Made by a program: the position numbers and the translations under genes
From: Burkholderiales bacterium
Lineage (GTDB): Bacteria; Pseudomonadota; Gammaproteobacteria; Burkholderiales; Burkholderiaceae
DNA length: 5,287 nt
Assembly: GCA_903643055.1 (NCBI GenBank)
Contig: CAHJWV010000141.1
Span: 1 to 5,287, forward strand
Direction of reading: 5' to 3'
Shown: positions 1 through 5,013 of the stretch, piece after piece
Layout of the letters: the number at the start of each line of letters is the position of its first letter
How positions within the stretch are numbered: the stretch's first letter is position 1
The notes under the pieces: model-generated
Databases searched by the model: none
What the model was told of the DNA's origin: nothing
Seen by the model: only the letters and a program-made list of their open reading frames with translations

Positions 1-102
1 CAGGCCGGTGCAATAGCCGCGCAGCCCGGCGTGTCGGTCCGCGTGGCCCAGGCCCTCGCTCAGATGCGCCATGTACCGATCAAACTCACGAAGCTCTTGC
101 AT
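1..102 (-). CDS. IS701-family transposase, N-terminal fragment (cut by window edge)
   Basis: The minus strand opens with ATG at 100-102 and reads without a stop to the window edge, giving 34 residues that begin MQELREFDRYMAHLSEGLGH and continue ADRHAGLRGYCTGL. The FD.Y..HL.EGLGHADRHAGLRGYC.GL pattern is the conserved N-terminus of IS701-family DDE transposases, which cut and paste their element; the catalytic DDE core would lie beyond the edge. A purine-rich AAGAGG about 10 bases before the ATG could serve as ribosome binding site. Because the gene points out of the window, the element's end should lie just upstream of the start, around 120-165, but its terminal inverted repeat cannot be confirmed without the other end. 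I recognise the family from the sequence pattern; whether the transposase is intact is not visible. Confidence 0.85.
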   Translation of the reverse strand, partial: MQELREFDRYMAHLSEGLGHADRHAGLRGYCTGL

Positions 103-445
103 CAAGGCGTGCCTCTTGCCTGAAGAAGTCCGCATCATGCCTTGACTTTGTTAACACAGTAAGACTAGCCGGGTGCGCGCCTGCGAAATGGACGACTTGC
201 TGGCTTGCACGGCACCGACCTCGCCTGCACGCTGGCCAGCACCCAGGCGCAGATCAAATGCGCAACATCAACCTTTGCTGGCAGGCTTTACGCGTTCTCG
301 CCATCGCCATCCACGCACATTGAAGTCTCGATAGACTTATATTTATTAACGGATTCTCTATCTGAACAGTAATGGGGCTAGCGTCGAAGCACTGAAATAT
401 CGAGGCCTCGACGAATGGCCGACGAAACCTCAAGGAGCACCGACC
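103..445. other. Gene-free region; probable IS end and VOC-gene upstream region
   Basis: No supported gene lies here. Short open stretches in all frames (for example from an ATG at 188) do not resemble any family I know. The left part, about 120-170, includes the palindrome GTTAAC at 150-155 and is a plausible place for the terminal repeat of the IS701-type element, since its transposase starts at 102 and points away. From about 320 to 360 the base composition turns distinctly AT-rich compared with both sides, consistent with a promoter for the gene starting at 446. The only open frame of size on the other strand here (about 254-799) is mostly antisense to the VOC gene and is not accepted. 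Confidence 0.5.
320..349 (+). promoter_or_regulatory. Possible sigma-70 promoter for the VOC gene
   Basis: TTGAAG at 320-325 (4 of 6 matches to the -35 consensus) and TATTAA at 344-349 (4 of 6 to the -10 consensus) are separated by 18 bases within the only AT-rich patch upstream of the gene at 446. The match is modest and the implied leader is about 90 bases, so this is a candidate based on composition and spacing only. Confidence 0.25.
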
Positions 446-802
446 ATGACCATCCGCAATGCCATCGCCAGCCTCGCTGTGCGTGATCTGGGTACCAGCC
501 AGGCCTGGTATCAACGACTCTTCGGCAGGCCGGCCGATTCGTCTGCGATGCCGGGCTTGGCAGAGTGGCATTTCGAAGGCGGCGGCTGGCTGCAGGTCTA
601 TCAGCTGCCGCAACGTGCAGGTCAAGGCTCGGTGACCTTGTCCGTCAGCAACATCGACGAACAGATCGCGCAAGTGCAGGCCTGGGGTGGCGACACCAGC
701 GAGCGCAGTGCCAATGCGCAAGTCAAGACCTTGATGATCACCGACCCCGACGGCAACCACATTGCCTTCGCCCAGGCACTGACGCCCGATCTGGCGCATT
801 GA
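446..802 (+). CDS. VOC-fold (glyoxalase/bleomycin-resistance-like) protein
   Basis: A 118-residue protein of the vicinal oxygen chelate superfamily, small cytosolic proteins built from paired beta-alpha-beta-beta-beta modules that include glyoxalase I, dioxygenases and drug-binding resistance proteins. The first module begins with IRNAIASLAVRDLGTSQAWY (residues 3-22), where the helix after the first strand carries the typical W/FY pattern. The second module begins near GSVTLSVSNIDEQIAQVQAW and ends with the family signature DPDGN at 100-104 followed by HIAFAQ. The C-terminal metal-ligand Glu usual in I-x-F-x-E is Gln110 here, so a classical metal-dependent activity is doubtful and the substrate cannot be named. 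Start choice is firm: AAGGAG at 432-437 lies 8 bases before the ATG. The gene is followed by 167 bases to the next start and appears monocistronic. Family assignment is confident, function unknown. Confidence 0.88.
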   Translation: MTIRNAIASLAVRDLGTSQAWYQRLFGRPADSSAMPGLAEWHFEGGGWLQVYQLPQRAGQGSVTLSVSNIDEQIAQVQAWGGDTSERSANAQVKTLMITDPDGNHIAFAQALTPDLAH

Positions 803-877
803 CGCTGGCCCGTCAGGGCCCAGGTTCTGCTGCAGGTGGTCCCATCCATCATGGCAAGCCTTCTTCGGCGCACGAGG

Positions 878-902
878 TTCGCATTGCAGTGCTTCACTTC
901 GC
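878..902 (+). promoter_or_regulatory. PIP box (HrpX/HrpB-type activator site), perfect TTCGC-N15-TTCGC
   Basis: TTCGC at 878-882 and TTCGC at 898-902 are separated by exactly 15 bases, a perfect match to the plant-inducible promoter box bound by HrpX in Xanthomonas and, as TTCG-N16-TTCG, by HrpB in Ralstonia. It lies 67 bases before the ATG at 970, on the coding strand, and has a YANNNT element at the canonical distance. The expected consequence is induction of the downstream gene together with the T3SS. The motif is seen directly; the regulator is inferred because no hrpX or hrpB homologue is in the window. Confidence 0.88.
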
Positions 903-918
903 CCGCTTCATGCCAGTG

Positions 919-943
919 TTCGAGCATCGGTCTATCTTTTCGT
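919..943 (+). promoter_or_regulatory. Second TTCG-N16-TTCG pair overlapping the promoter
   Basis: TTCGA at 919-923 and TTCGT at 939-943 form another pair with 15 bases between pentamers. It satisfies the looser hrpII form, but its fifth base A breaks the stricter TTCGB rule. It overlaps the proposed -10 element, and a promoter driven from it would have its -10 near 974, inside the coding region, so it cannot drive the start at 970. It may be chance or an additional contact site for the regulator. Confidence 0.25.
933..938 (+). promoter_or_regulatory. -10 element (YANNNT) of the PIP-box promoter
   Basis: TATCTT fits YANNNT and begins after exactly 30 bases from the end of the PIP box at 902. 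The known functional spacing for PIP-box promoters is 30-32 bases. Transcription would start near 945, leaving a leader of about 25 bases that contains the ribosome binding site. Confidence 0.72.
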
Positions 944-969
944 TATTTGATCAGCGAAGAGGAGTGCTC

Positions 970-2160
970 ATGGGCGCAGAGTCAGTCACAGAAGTGGGAG
1001 GGGGATCAGGCCTCCTCACGATCATCAAGCAAGTCATTGACACAGTGCAGCAAGCGGTGCAGCCGCCAACTGCATTGGCCAGCGACAGCTCCGCTTCGGG
1101 CGCCGGGCTGTCCCAGCTCAGCCAGCAAATCAGCAACGTGCTGGACAAAATTGTCAATCAAGCCGCTCAAGCGGTGATGAACAGCCTGGCGATCCCGACA
1201 GAGCCAACGCCATCGGCGGCCAATTCCGTCGTGGCGCCGGATGCCGCAAGCGCGGTCAACCCGGGCAGCAGTTCGCTGCCCGGCAGCCCAGGTGTCGCGC
1301 CGATCGCTGGCAGCGATGCCTCGGTCTCGAACGCCGTGCCGGTGCTTGGGCAGCCCCCCGCACCAGGTGACAGCCCTGCTGCGGTGCCCCCAGTGAATTC
1401 CACACCGGCAGTGCCGTCAACGACGAACGCGACGCGCGCGCCCTCGCTGCCCAGCACTCCCAGCACACCGCCCACCGAGGCGGCTGCGCCGGTGCCTGCA
1501 GACGCACCGGCCAGCAAAATCACCACGACGACAACGCAGGCGGCTCCCGCTGTGTCGACTCAGGAACCGCTGAAACCCTCTGCTGCAGGCGCGGTGGACG
1601 GTGGTGGATCCAACTCGATTCTTGTGCGCAATACGACCGACAAGCCAATGGATGTCGCGATGTTCCGCAACCTCGCGCCTGGCATGCATCCGAACTTTGA
1701 AGGGCCGAACGCGCAATTCAAGCTTGATGCCCACAGCGAGATGAAGATCTCGGTACCTGACGATTGGCAGGGGCGGCTACAGAAGTACAGCGGTAACACG
1801 CAAGACCCGTCGAACTGGGCCGAGCTGAATTTTGAACAGAAGACCGGCAAGATCTGGTTCAACGAAAGCGACATTCCGGGCCGCAACAGCTCGCTGGAGA
1901 TCAAGGCGCCCGATGGCACCACCGCCGGCATCAAGAAGAGCGTGATTGGCAAGGCGCCGTCGGACATCGTCACGACCGACAGCTCGGGTGACGATGTCAT
2001 CAAGTCGCCGCAATGGTTCGATGGAAAAACCAATCCAAAGTCAGTGGCTTACCTGAACCAAGAAATCGGAAAGAACAATGCCTACGTGCTGCCGCCTGAC
2101 GATCAGGCCGTGCGTGTGGCACAAGCCAAGTCACTGACGATCAACATCGGCGTAGGCTGA
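970..2160 (+). CDS. Candidate T3SS-exported protein, harpin-like N-terminus, novel C-terminal domain
   Basis: A 396-residue protein that I infer is exported by a T3SS. The ATG at 970 is preceded by AGGAG at 960-964 (5-base gap) and sits just downstream of the PIP-box promoter. The open frame extends upstream to an ATG at 565, but that part overlaps the VOC gene out of frame and precedes the promoter, so it is rejected. Regions: Gly/Ser-rich start (1-13); amphipathic helix GLLTIIKQVIDTVQQAV (14-30); second amphipathic helix around LSQLSQQISNVLDKIVNQAA (47-66, continuing to about 74); a Pro/Ala/Ser/Thr linker of about 138 residues (76-213) with TTTTT at 185-189; and a compact C-terminal domain (214-396). 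There is no Cys, no Sec signal peptide and no membrane segment. Lack of Cys, glutamine-rich helices and low complexity recall harpins, though Glu4 and Glu8 are unusual for a T3SS signal. The C-terminal order VRNTT, SVPDDWQGR, WAELNF, IWFNESDIPGRN loosely parallels thaumatin-like proteins. A CesT-type chaperone gene lies convergently downstream. Export is inferred; the molecular activity is unknown. Confidence 0.85.
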   Translation: MGAESVTEVGGGSGLLTIIKQVIDTVQQAVQPPTALASDSSASGAGLSQLSQQISNVLDKIVNQAAQAVMNSLAIPTEPTPSAANSVVAPDAASAVNPGSSSLPGSPGVAPIAGSDASVSNAVPVLGQPPAPGDSPAAVPPVNSTPAVPSTTNATRAPSLPSTPSTPPTEAAAPVPADAPASKITTTTTQAAPAVSTQEPLKPSAAGAVDGGGSNSILVRNTTDKPMDVAMFRNLAPGMHPNFEGPNAQFKLDAHSEMKISVPDDWQGRLQKYSGNTQDPSNWAELNFEQKTGKIWFNESDIPGRNSSLEIKAPDGTTAGIKKSVIGKAPSDIVTTDSSGDDVIKSPQWFDGKTNPKSVAYLNQEIGKNNAYVLPPDDQAVRVAQAKSLTINIGVG

Positions 2161-2176
2161 GTCGTCTGCCGTGATT

Positions 2177-2210
2177 CGCCTTGGCGCTGCAACTGTGCAG
2201 CGCCAAGGCG
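2177..2210. terminator. Perfect 15-bp hairpin downstream of the exported-protein gene
   Basis: A perfect inverted repeat, arms CGCCTTGGCGCTGCA and TGCAGCGCCAAGGCG, with a 4-base ACTG loop, starts 17 bases after the stop codon at 2160. No T-run follows on either strand, so it is not a canonical intrinsic terminator. It could pause polymerase, protect the 3' end of the mRNA, or act together with the second hairpin about 40 bases further on. Confidence 0.55.
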
Positions 2211-2252
2211 TCATGTAGAAAGCAACCGTCGCTGAATCGCAGCGCCCATGAC

Positions 2253-2286
2253 AAAGCCCGCGCCATGTCACTGGCGCGGGCTTTTT
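2253..2286. terminator. Bidirectional intrinsic terminator between the convergent genes
   Basis: A perfect 13-bp stem, AAAGCCCGCGCCA with TGGCGCGGGCTTT, closes a 6-base TGTCAC loop. On the plus strand it runs into TTTTT at 2282-2286. On the minus strand the stem ends in TTT, giving a shorter U-tract. It lies between the convergent stops at 2160 and 2328 and can end both transcripts, with better form for the plus-strand gene. Confidence 0.85.
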
Positions 2287-2327
2287 GCAGATCAGCGCAG
2301 ATCAGGCCGCATCGGCCCGATCACCGG

Positions 2328-2876
2328 TTAATTGGCGTGGCGATCTGTCTTGAACGTCGATCCCAGCGCCACCGGCGCGGACACCTCCAGCACCTCATCG
2401 TCCAGGTTGGCTGCGTCAACAAAGCCCACATTCTCGCGCCACATGTCGGCAGCGTCCGACATCCGCGCCAAAGCATCGTTCAAGGTCCGAGCGGCCAGTG
2501 TCGCAATCGGCAGCGTCAACACCATCAGCAGGCCTTCGCCGTCCGGCTCCATGCCGAAGATCGGGCCGACATTGCCAGCCAGCAAAGCATTGCTTCGCAG
2601 CAGCATTTCATAGACTTGGGCACGATGCTCCGCCGGGGCCACGCCCAGGTTGGCCTGCACAGCGAACAGGTCGCTGCCACTGTCAGTTTCGTAATGCAAA
2701 GTGAACTCCTGATGACCCACGGTGAAAGGTGTCCCGGCAATGAGGTCATCGACCGTTGCATGAAGGCGGGCGATGGACCGGAACTCCTGCAGAAGCTTCT
2801 TCAATGCATTTGGCAAAGGCATGGGATGTTCCAGATGTTTGGGTTTAAAGGCGTTTGGCTGATTGATAACGGCCAT
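2328..2876 (-). CDS. CesT/Tir-type class I type III secretion chaperone
   Basis: A 182-residue acidic protein resembling the CesT family: small cytosolic homodimers that bind the N-terminal 50-100 residues of T3SS effectors, keep them export-competent and hand them to the ATPase. The family's alpha-beta-beta-beta-alpha-beta-beta-alpha order is visible: helix 22-38 (PNALKKLLQEFRSIAR), strands 50-80 (FTVGHQEFTLHYE, then DLFAVQANLG), helix 82-100 (EHRAQVYEMLLRSNAL), strands 103-122 (GPIFGMEPDGEGLLMVLTLP), helix 127-149 (ARTLNDALARMSDAADMW). LLRSNAL followed by a Gly-rich turn and the W near the end of the last helix are typical. Start is uncertain: ATG at 2876 has no clear Shine-Dalgarno; TTG at 2882 and ATG at 2822 (164 residues, nearer the usual family length, TGGA about 8 bases before) are alternatives. 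Its own PIP box and the convergent exported-protein gene make that protein the likely client. Confidence 0.85.
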   Translation of the reverse strand: MAVINQPNAFKPKHLEHPMPLPNALKKLLQEFRSIARLHATVDDLIAGTPFTVGHQEFTLHYETDSGSDLFAVQANLGVAPAEHRAQVYEMLLRSNALLAGNVGPIFGMEPDGEGLLMVLTLPIATLAARTLNDALARMSDAADMWRENVGFVDAANLDDEVLEVSAPVALGSTFKTDRHAN

Positions 2877-2904
2877 CAGCAATGGATCGACTGATCAAGC
2901 ATTG

Positions 2905-2910
2905 ATGCTG
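2905..2910 (-). promoter_or_regulatory. -10 element (YANNNT) of the chaperone PIP-box promoter
   Basis: Read on the minus strand, 2910 to 2905 is CAGCAT, fitting YANNNT and starting exactly 30 bases after the PIP box ends at 2941. The same spacing is found at the other PIP promoter in this window. Transcription would start near 2898, giving a leader of only about 20 bases if translation starts at 2876. Confidence 0.6.
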
Positions 2911-2940
2911 CCTTGTTGAGCCGGGCGCGGCTGCCATCAT

Positions 2941-2965
2941 GCGAAGAAACGGCATGCGACACGAA
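2941..2965 (-). promoter_or_regulatory. PIP box TTCGT-N15-TTCGC upstream of the chaperone gene
   Basis: On the minus strand TTCGT (2965-2961) and TTCGC (2945-2941) are separated by exactly 15 bases, matching TTCGB-N15-TTCGB. It lies 64 bases before the ATG at 2876, in the orientation of the chaperone gene, and a YANNNT element follows at the canonical 30 bases. The first pentamer ends in T rather than C, so binding may be weaker than at 878-902. It sits in the divergent gap shared with the channel gene at 3073, but its -10 element serves only the minus strand. Confidence 0.78.
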
Positions 2966-3072
2966 GTGCGGCAACGTGATGGGCTTCCAAGCCGAGTCCA
3001 CGCTGCGCGGCGTGCCAGCGAGGCCCCGCGGGGCTCCAATGGCGCAACGACTCCCCCGGTGACAATCAGCCG

Positions 3073-3756
3073 ATGCGATTCATCTTCCACACCCGCCGAC
3101 ATCCATCGGCCATCCTGCTGGTGGTTCAGCTCGTGGGCCTGCTGCTGTACCCGTTCATTGAAAGCACGGCGCTGGCACGCATGGGCTTCGGTGCCTTCGG
3201 CATCGTCGTTTTGATCATCACCACCGGCATGGTTCGGCGCACACCGGGCCTGACGTGGATTTCAGCGATCGCCGCCTTGCCTTCGGTCGTGATGCTGTGG
3301 CTGCAGGCGGTTCATGGCATGACCGCGCTGCTGCCCTGGTCATCGGCGCTCGAAGCCTTCTTCTATTTCTATGCCGCCGGCAGCCTGATTGCTTATATGC
3401 TCGCCGACCGCAAGGCCACCACCGACGAGCTGTTCGCCGCTGGTGCCACCTTCACGCTGCTGGCCTGGGCCTTCGCCCACCTCTTCGTGCTGACGCAGGC
3501 GCTGGTGCCGGGCAGCTTCACCGCGGCGATCTCGCCGGGCGAGCCGCGCAGCTGGACCGAGCTGATGTTCCTGAGCTTCGCCTTGCTGTCGAGCACCGGC
3601 ATTGGCGATGTGGTGCCGGTTCGGCCTCATGCCCGCGCGCTGGCCAGCATTGAGATGTTCGTCGGCGTCATCTACCTCGCCGCGGTGGTGTCGCGGTTGA
3701 TCGGGCTGACGCTGCAGTCTCATGCAGACGCCCACGCAGGCCCGCGGTCGGAGTAA
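3073..3756 (+). CDS. Six-helix potassium-channel-like membrane protein (Ion_trans_2 type)
   Basis: A 227-residue inner-membrane protein. Hydrophobic segments are visible at about 12-29, 37-53, 61-79, 92-110, 119-144 and 190-212. Between the last two, residues 160-180 form a re-entrant pore loop, WTELMFLSFALLSSTGIGD, where TGIGD (175-179) occupies the position of the TVGYG selectivity filter of potassium channels and is followed by VVPVRPHARALASIEMFVGV, the typical start of the inner helix. This is the bacterial ion-channel family with four extra N-terminal helices, close to its usual length of about 200-250 residues. No Arg-rich voltage-sensor helix and no RCK or cyclic-nucleotide domain is seen. 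Gly-Ile-Gly-Asp instead of Gly-Tyr-Gly makes ion selectivity uncertain. The ATG at 3073 has only GGTGA (3058-3062) as a distant ribosome site. It is divergent from the chaperone gene, with no PIP box on its own strand, and is probably independent of it. Confidence 0.82.
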   Translation: MRFIFHTRRHPSAILLVVQLVGLLLYPFIESTALARMGFGAFGIVVLIITTGMVRRTPGLTWISAIAALPSVVMLWLQAVHGMTALLPWSSALEAFFYFYAAGSLIAYMLADRKATTDELFAAGATFTLLAWAFAHLFVLTQALVPGSFTAAISPGEPRSWTELMFLSFALLSSTGIGDVVPVRPHARALASIEMFVGVIYLAAVVSRLIGLTLQSHADAHAGPRSE

Positions 3757-3872
3757 CTGGGCCCGGACCTTCGTGCCCCTTTTGCCAACATGTCGAATTC
3801 GCGCACCGGGCGCGTCAGAAGAACCCAAGGCGTCGCAGCGAAACACCGTCGGTGGTTAACAAGCTGCAGATG

Positions 3873-3898
3873 AGTGGCTCGGAGTTACCAGAGCCGCT
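3873..3898. terminator. Weak hairpin between channel gene and GFA gene
   Basis: AGTGGCTC (3873-3880) can pair with GAGCCGCT (3891-3898), including one G-U pair, around a 10-base loop; CTTTCATT follows on the plus strand. On the minus strand it begins a few bases after the stop codon of the GFA gene but has one mismatch and no T-run. It may end either the channel transcript or the minus-strand operon; evidence is limited to the base pairing and position. Confidence 0.3.
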
Positions 3899-3904
3899 CT
3901 TTCA

Positions 3905-4300
3905 TTAAGCCATGTGCTCAATGGCTGGCGGAAGCCCGACCCACGAGTGCATTCTCTCCTCGTACACCGAGAACGTTGGCTCCGGAAAGGTAGGCTCGGC
4001 AAAGGCTCCGACCGGTATGACGACGACGCCAGGCCGTTCTTCAACGGTGTAATACACCGTGGCTCCACAGGCAGGGCAGAAGTGGAATTTGGCATGCGAG
4101 CCTTCGTCCCCAACGCGGACGTACTCACTGGCCGTGCCGGTGACAGAAACTTGTTCTGTGGTGAACCGCGCCTGGGCACCGAACACACTGCCGGTCCTGC
4201 GCTGGCACGCACGGCAATGGCAGACGGAGACTCCAGCCGGCTCACCCGCCACGGTGGCCGTGAGTTGCCCGCAAGAGCAAGCCGCGATTCGTTGAGTCAT
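3905..4300 (-). CDS. GFA-family zinc-binding protein (Mss4-like fold)
   Basis: A 131-residue protein of the GFA family, named after a glutathione-dependent formaldehyde-activating enzyme whose role in most members is unproven. The zinc-binding cysteines are all present: C-S-C-G at 8-11, C-H-C-x-x-C at 27-32 followed by Q-R-R-T-G, and F-C-P-A-C-G at 74-79. Spacing and length match single-domain members of 120-140 residues. The frame is open upstream to 4384, but the homology begins at MTQRIAACSCG, so the ATG at 4298-4300 is chosen. The stop codon of the upstream SRPBCC gene lies only 14 bases before this start. The Shine-Dalgarno is weak (GAG about 7 bases before the ATG), so translation is probably coupled to the upstream gene. 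The fold is confident; the substrate is unknown. Confidence 0.88.
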   Translation of the reverse strand: MTQRIAACSCGQLTATVAGEPAGVSVCHCRACQRRTGSVFGAQARFTTEQVSVTGTASEYVRVGDEGSHAKFHFCPACGATVYYTVEERPGVVVIPVGAFAEPTFPEPTFSVYEERMHSWVGLPPAIEHMA

Positions 4301-4314
4301 GTGCTCGACGACGC

Positions 4315-4761
4315 TCAACCCGGAATGTCCGGCTCGACCAGTGCAGCCAGCTGCGCCAGCGACTCCTGCCAGCCGAGGTAACACATCTCCAGCGGTATCA
4401 GCTCAGGGATGCCGGCTTGAGAGATGCTCAACTCGGTACCGCAACTGACGGCCTTCAGCGACACAGTCACCTGCAGCACACCGGGCAGATTCGGGTCATC
4501 GAACTCGTCGGTGTATCGGATCAACTCGTTCGGTATCAACTCAAGGTACTCGCCGTGGAACGAATGCCCGTTGCCGGTGGAGAAGTTGGTGAACGACATG
4601 CGGAAGCTGCCGCCTACGCGCGCGTCGAGGTGATGGACCTTGCAGGTAAATCCGTAGGGCGGAAGCCATTTGCTCATCGCATCGCCCTCAGTGAAGGCAC
4701 GATAAAGCTTCTCGGGCGAGGTGCGGAGAACCCGGTGCAGGCGGACGGTGCGTTCTGACAT
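4315..4761 (-). CDS. SRPBCC / AHSA1-type START-like domain protein
   Basis: A 148-residue protein of the SRPBCC (START/Bet v1-like) superfamily, AHSA1-like branch: small cytosolic proteins with a hydrophobic ligand cavity. Visible landmarks are the first strand and helix VRLHRVLRTSPEKLYRAFTE (6-25), KWLPPYGF (31-38), ARVGGSFRMSF (47-57), the FHGEYLELIPNELIRYT core (68-84), and the closing helix LGWQESLAQLAALVE (129-143) with its typical GW..SL..L pattern. The frame stays open upstream to 4944, but AAGGA with 9 bases before the ATG at 4761, plus the family's N-terminus, support this start. It is the first gene of a two-gene operon with the GFA gene 14 bases downstream; the pairing suggests shared regulation but does not reveal a ligand or pathway. 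No promoter is convincing in the gap upstream. Confidence 0.88.
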   Translation of the reverse strand: MSERTVRLHRVLRTSPEKLYRAFTEGDAMSKWLPPYGFTCKVHHLDARVGGSFRMSFTNFSTGNGHSFHGEYLELIPNELIRYTDEFDDPNLPGVLQVTVSLKAVSCGTELSISQAGIPELIPLEMCYLGWQESLAQLAALVEPDIPG

Positions 4762-4923
4762 GGTGATTTTTCCTTGGCAAGCCGTGTGGGGTGGACGGCG
4801 GGTGGGGTCGATGGTCAGTGCGGAGGGCAAGAGTCTCCATCGTTCGCAGACGGCGAGCAAGCCCGCTGCGTTTCGACCAACCTGCTCGGCGCTTATTCTG
4901 GATCGTCGGCAGCCAGCGGCTTC

Positions 4924-4947
4924 GACGCAAGACGCAAGACGCAAGAC
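4924..4947. repeat. 7-bp tandem repeat (GACGCAA), 3.4 copies
   Basis: GACGCAA occurs perfectly three times in tandem (4924-4930, 4931-4937, 4938-4944), followed by GAC. It lies about 163-186 bases upstream of the SRPBCC start. A heptamer repeat in non-coding DNA can vary in copy number by strand slippage or form spaced binding sites; no function can be assigned from sequence. Confidence 0.8.
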
Positions 4948-4958
4948 TCAGATTAGCG

Positions 4959-5002
4959 ACGCGAGCTACGGTTCACGCTGTGACGGCTTAAGTGGCTCGC
5001 GT
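4959..5002. repeat. 8-bp inverted repeat with 28-base loop
   Basis: ACGCGAGC (4959-4966) and GCTCGCGT (4995-5002) are perfect inverted copies. The pair lies 11 bases past the stop of the minus-strand frame ending at 5014 and could form a hairpin in that transcript, but no T-run follows and the loop is long. It may be a weak terminator or an operator. Confidence 0.3.
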
Positions 5003-5013
5003 GGAAGGCGTGG

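Larger units (their letters stand above)
4762..5013. other. Intergenic region upstream of the SRPBCC-GFA operon
   Basis: About 250 bases with no supported gene. Overlapping plus-strand open frames here are low in family-like features and rich in Arg and Ser, as expected of chance frames in GC-rich DNA. It must hold the promoter of the minus-strand operon, but I see no convincing -35/-10 pair. It contains a 7-bp tandem repeat and an imperfectly closed inverted repeat, listed separately. Confidence 0.45.

Noticed and set aside
521..542. TTCGG at 521 and TTCGT at 538 as a PIP-like pair.
   Set aside because: Spacing is 17 bases start to start and both lie inside the VOC coding region.
254..799. 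A 181-residue minus-strand open frame across the VOC gene.
   Set aside because: It is antisense to a well-recognised VOC gene that has a strong ribosome site, and its translation resembles no family.
565..969. A 135-residue N-terminal extension of the exported protein (open frame from 565).
   Set aside because: It overlaps the VOC gene out of frame, precedes the PIP promoter, has an Arg-rich shadow-like composition, and a good ribosome site marks the ATG at 970.
1167..1526. A minus-strand Ala/Gly/Val-rich frame resembling a membrane protein.
   Set aside because: It is the antisense of the Pro/Ala/Ser/Thr linker; such low-complexity GC-rich DNA produces hydrophobic shadow frames.
2181..2894. 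A 237-residue plus-strand open frame opposite the chaperone gene.
   Set aside because: It starts with a non-ATG codon inside a hairpin, runs through the terminator, and is rich in His, Gln and Arg as expected of a shadow; the minus strand shows a clear CesT pattern.
3022..3038. GC-only palindrome around CCCCGCGGGG upstream of the channel gene as an operator or terminator.
   Set aside because: A short GC palindrome is common in such DNA; there is no T-run and no loop of workable size.
3759..3784. GGGC/GCCC pairing followed by TTTT after the channel stop as a terminator.
   Set aside because: The stem is only 4 bp with a 12-base interior that pairs poorly.
3770..3802. TTCGT at 3770 and TTCGC at 3798 as another PIP box.
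   Set aside because: Their starts are 28 bases apart instead of 20, and no gene follows in that orientation at a suitable distance.
3340..3846. A 168-residue minus-strand open frame opposite the channel gene.
   Set aside because: Arg/Gly/Ala-rich with no family features, while the plus strand shows clear membrane helices and a pore loop.
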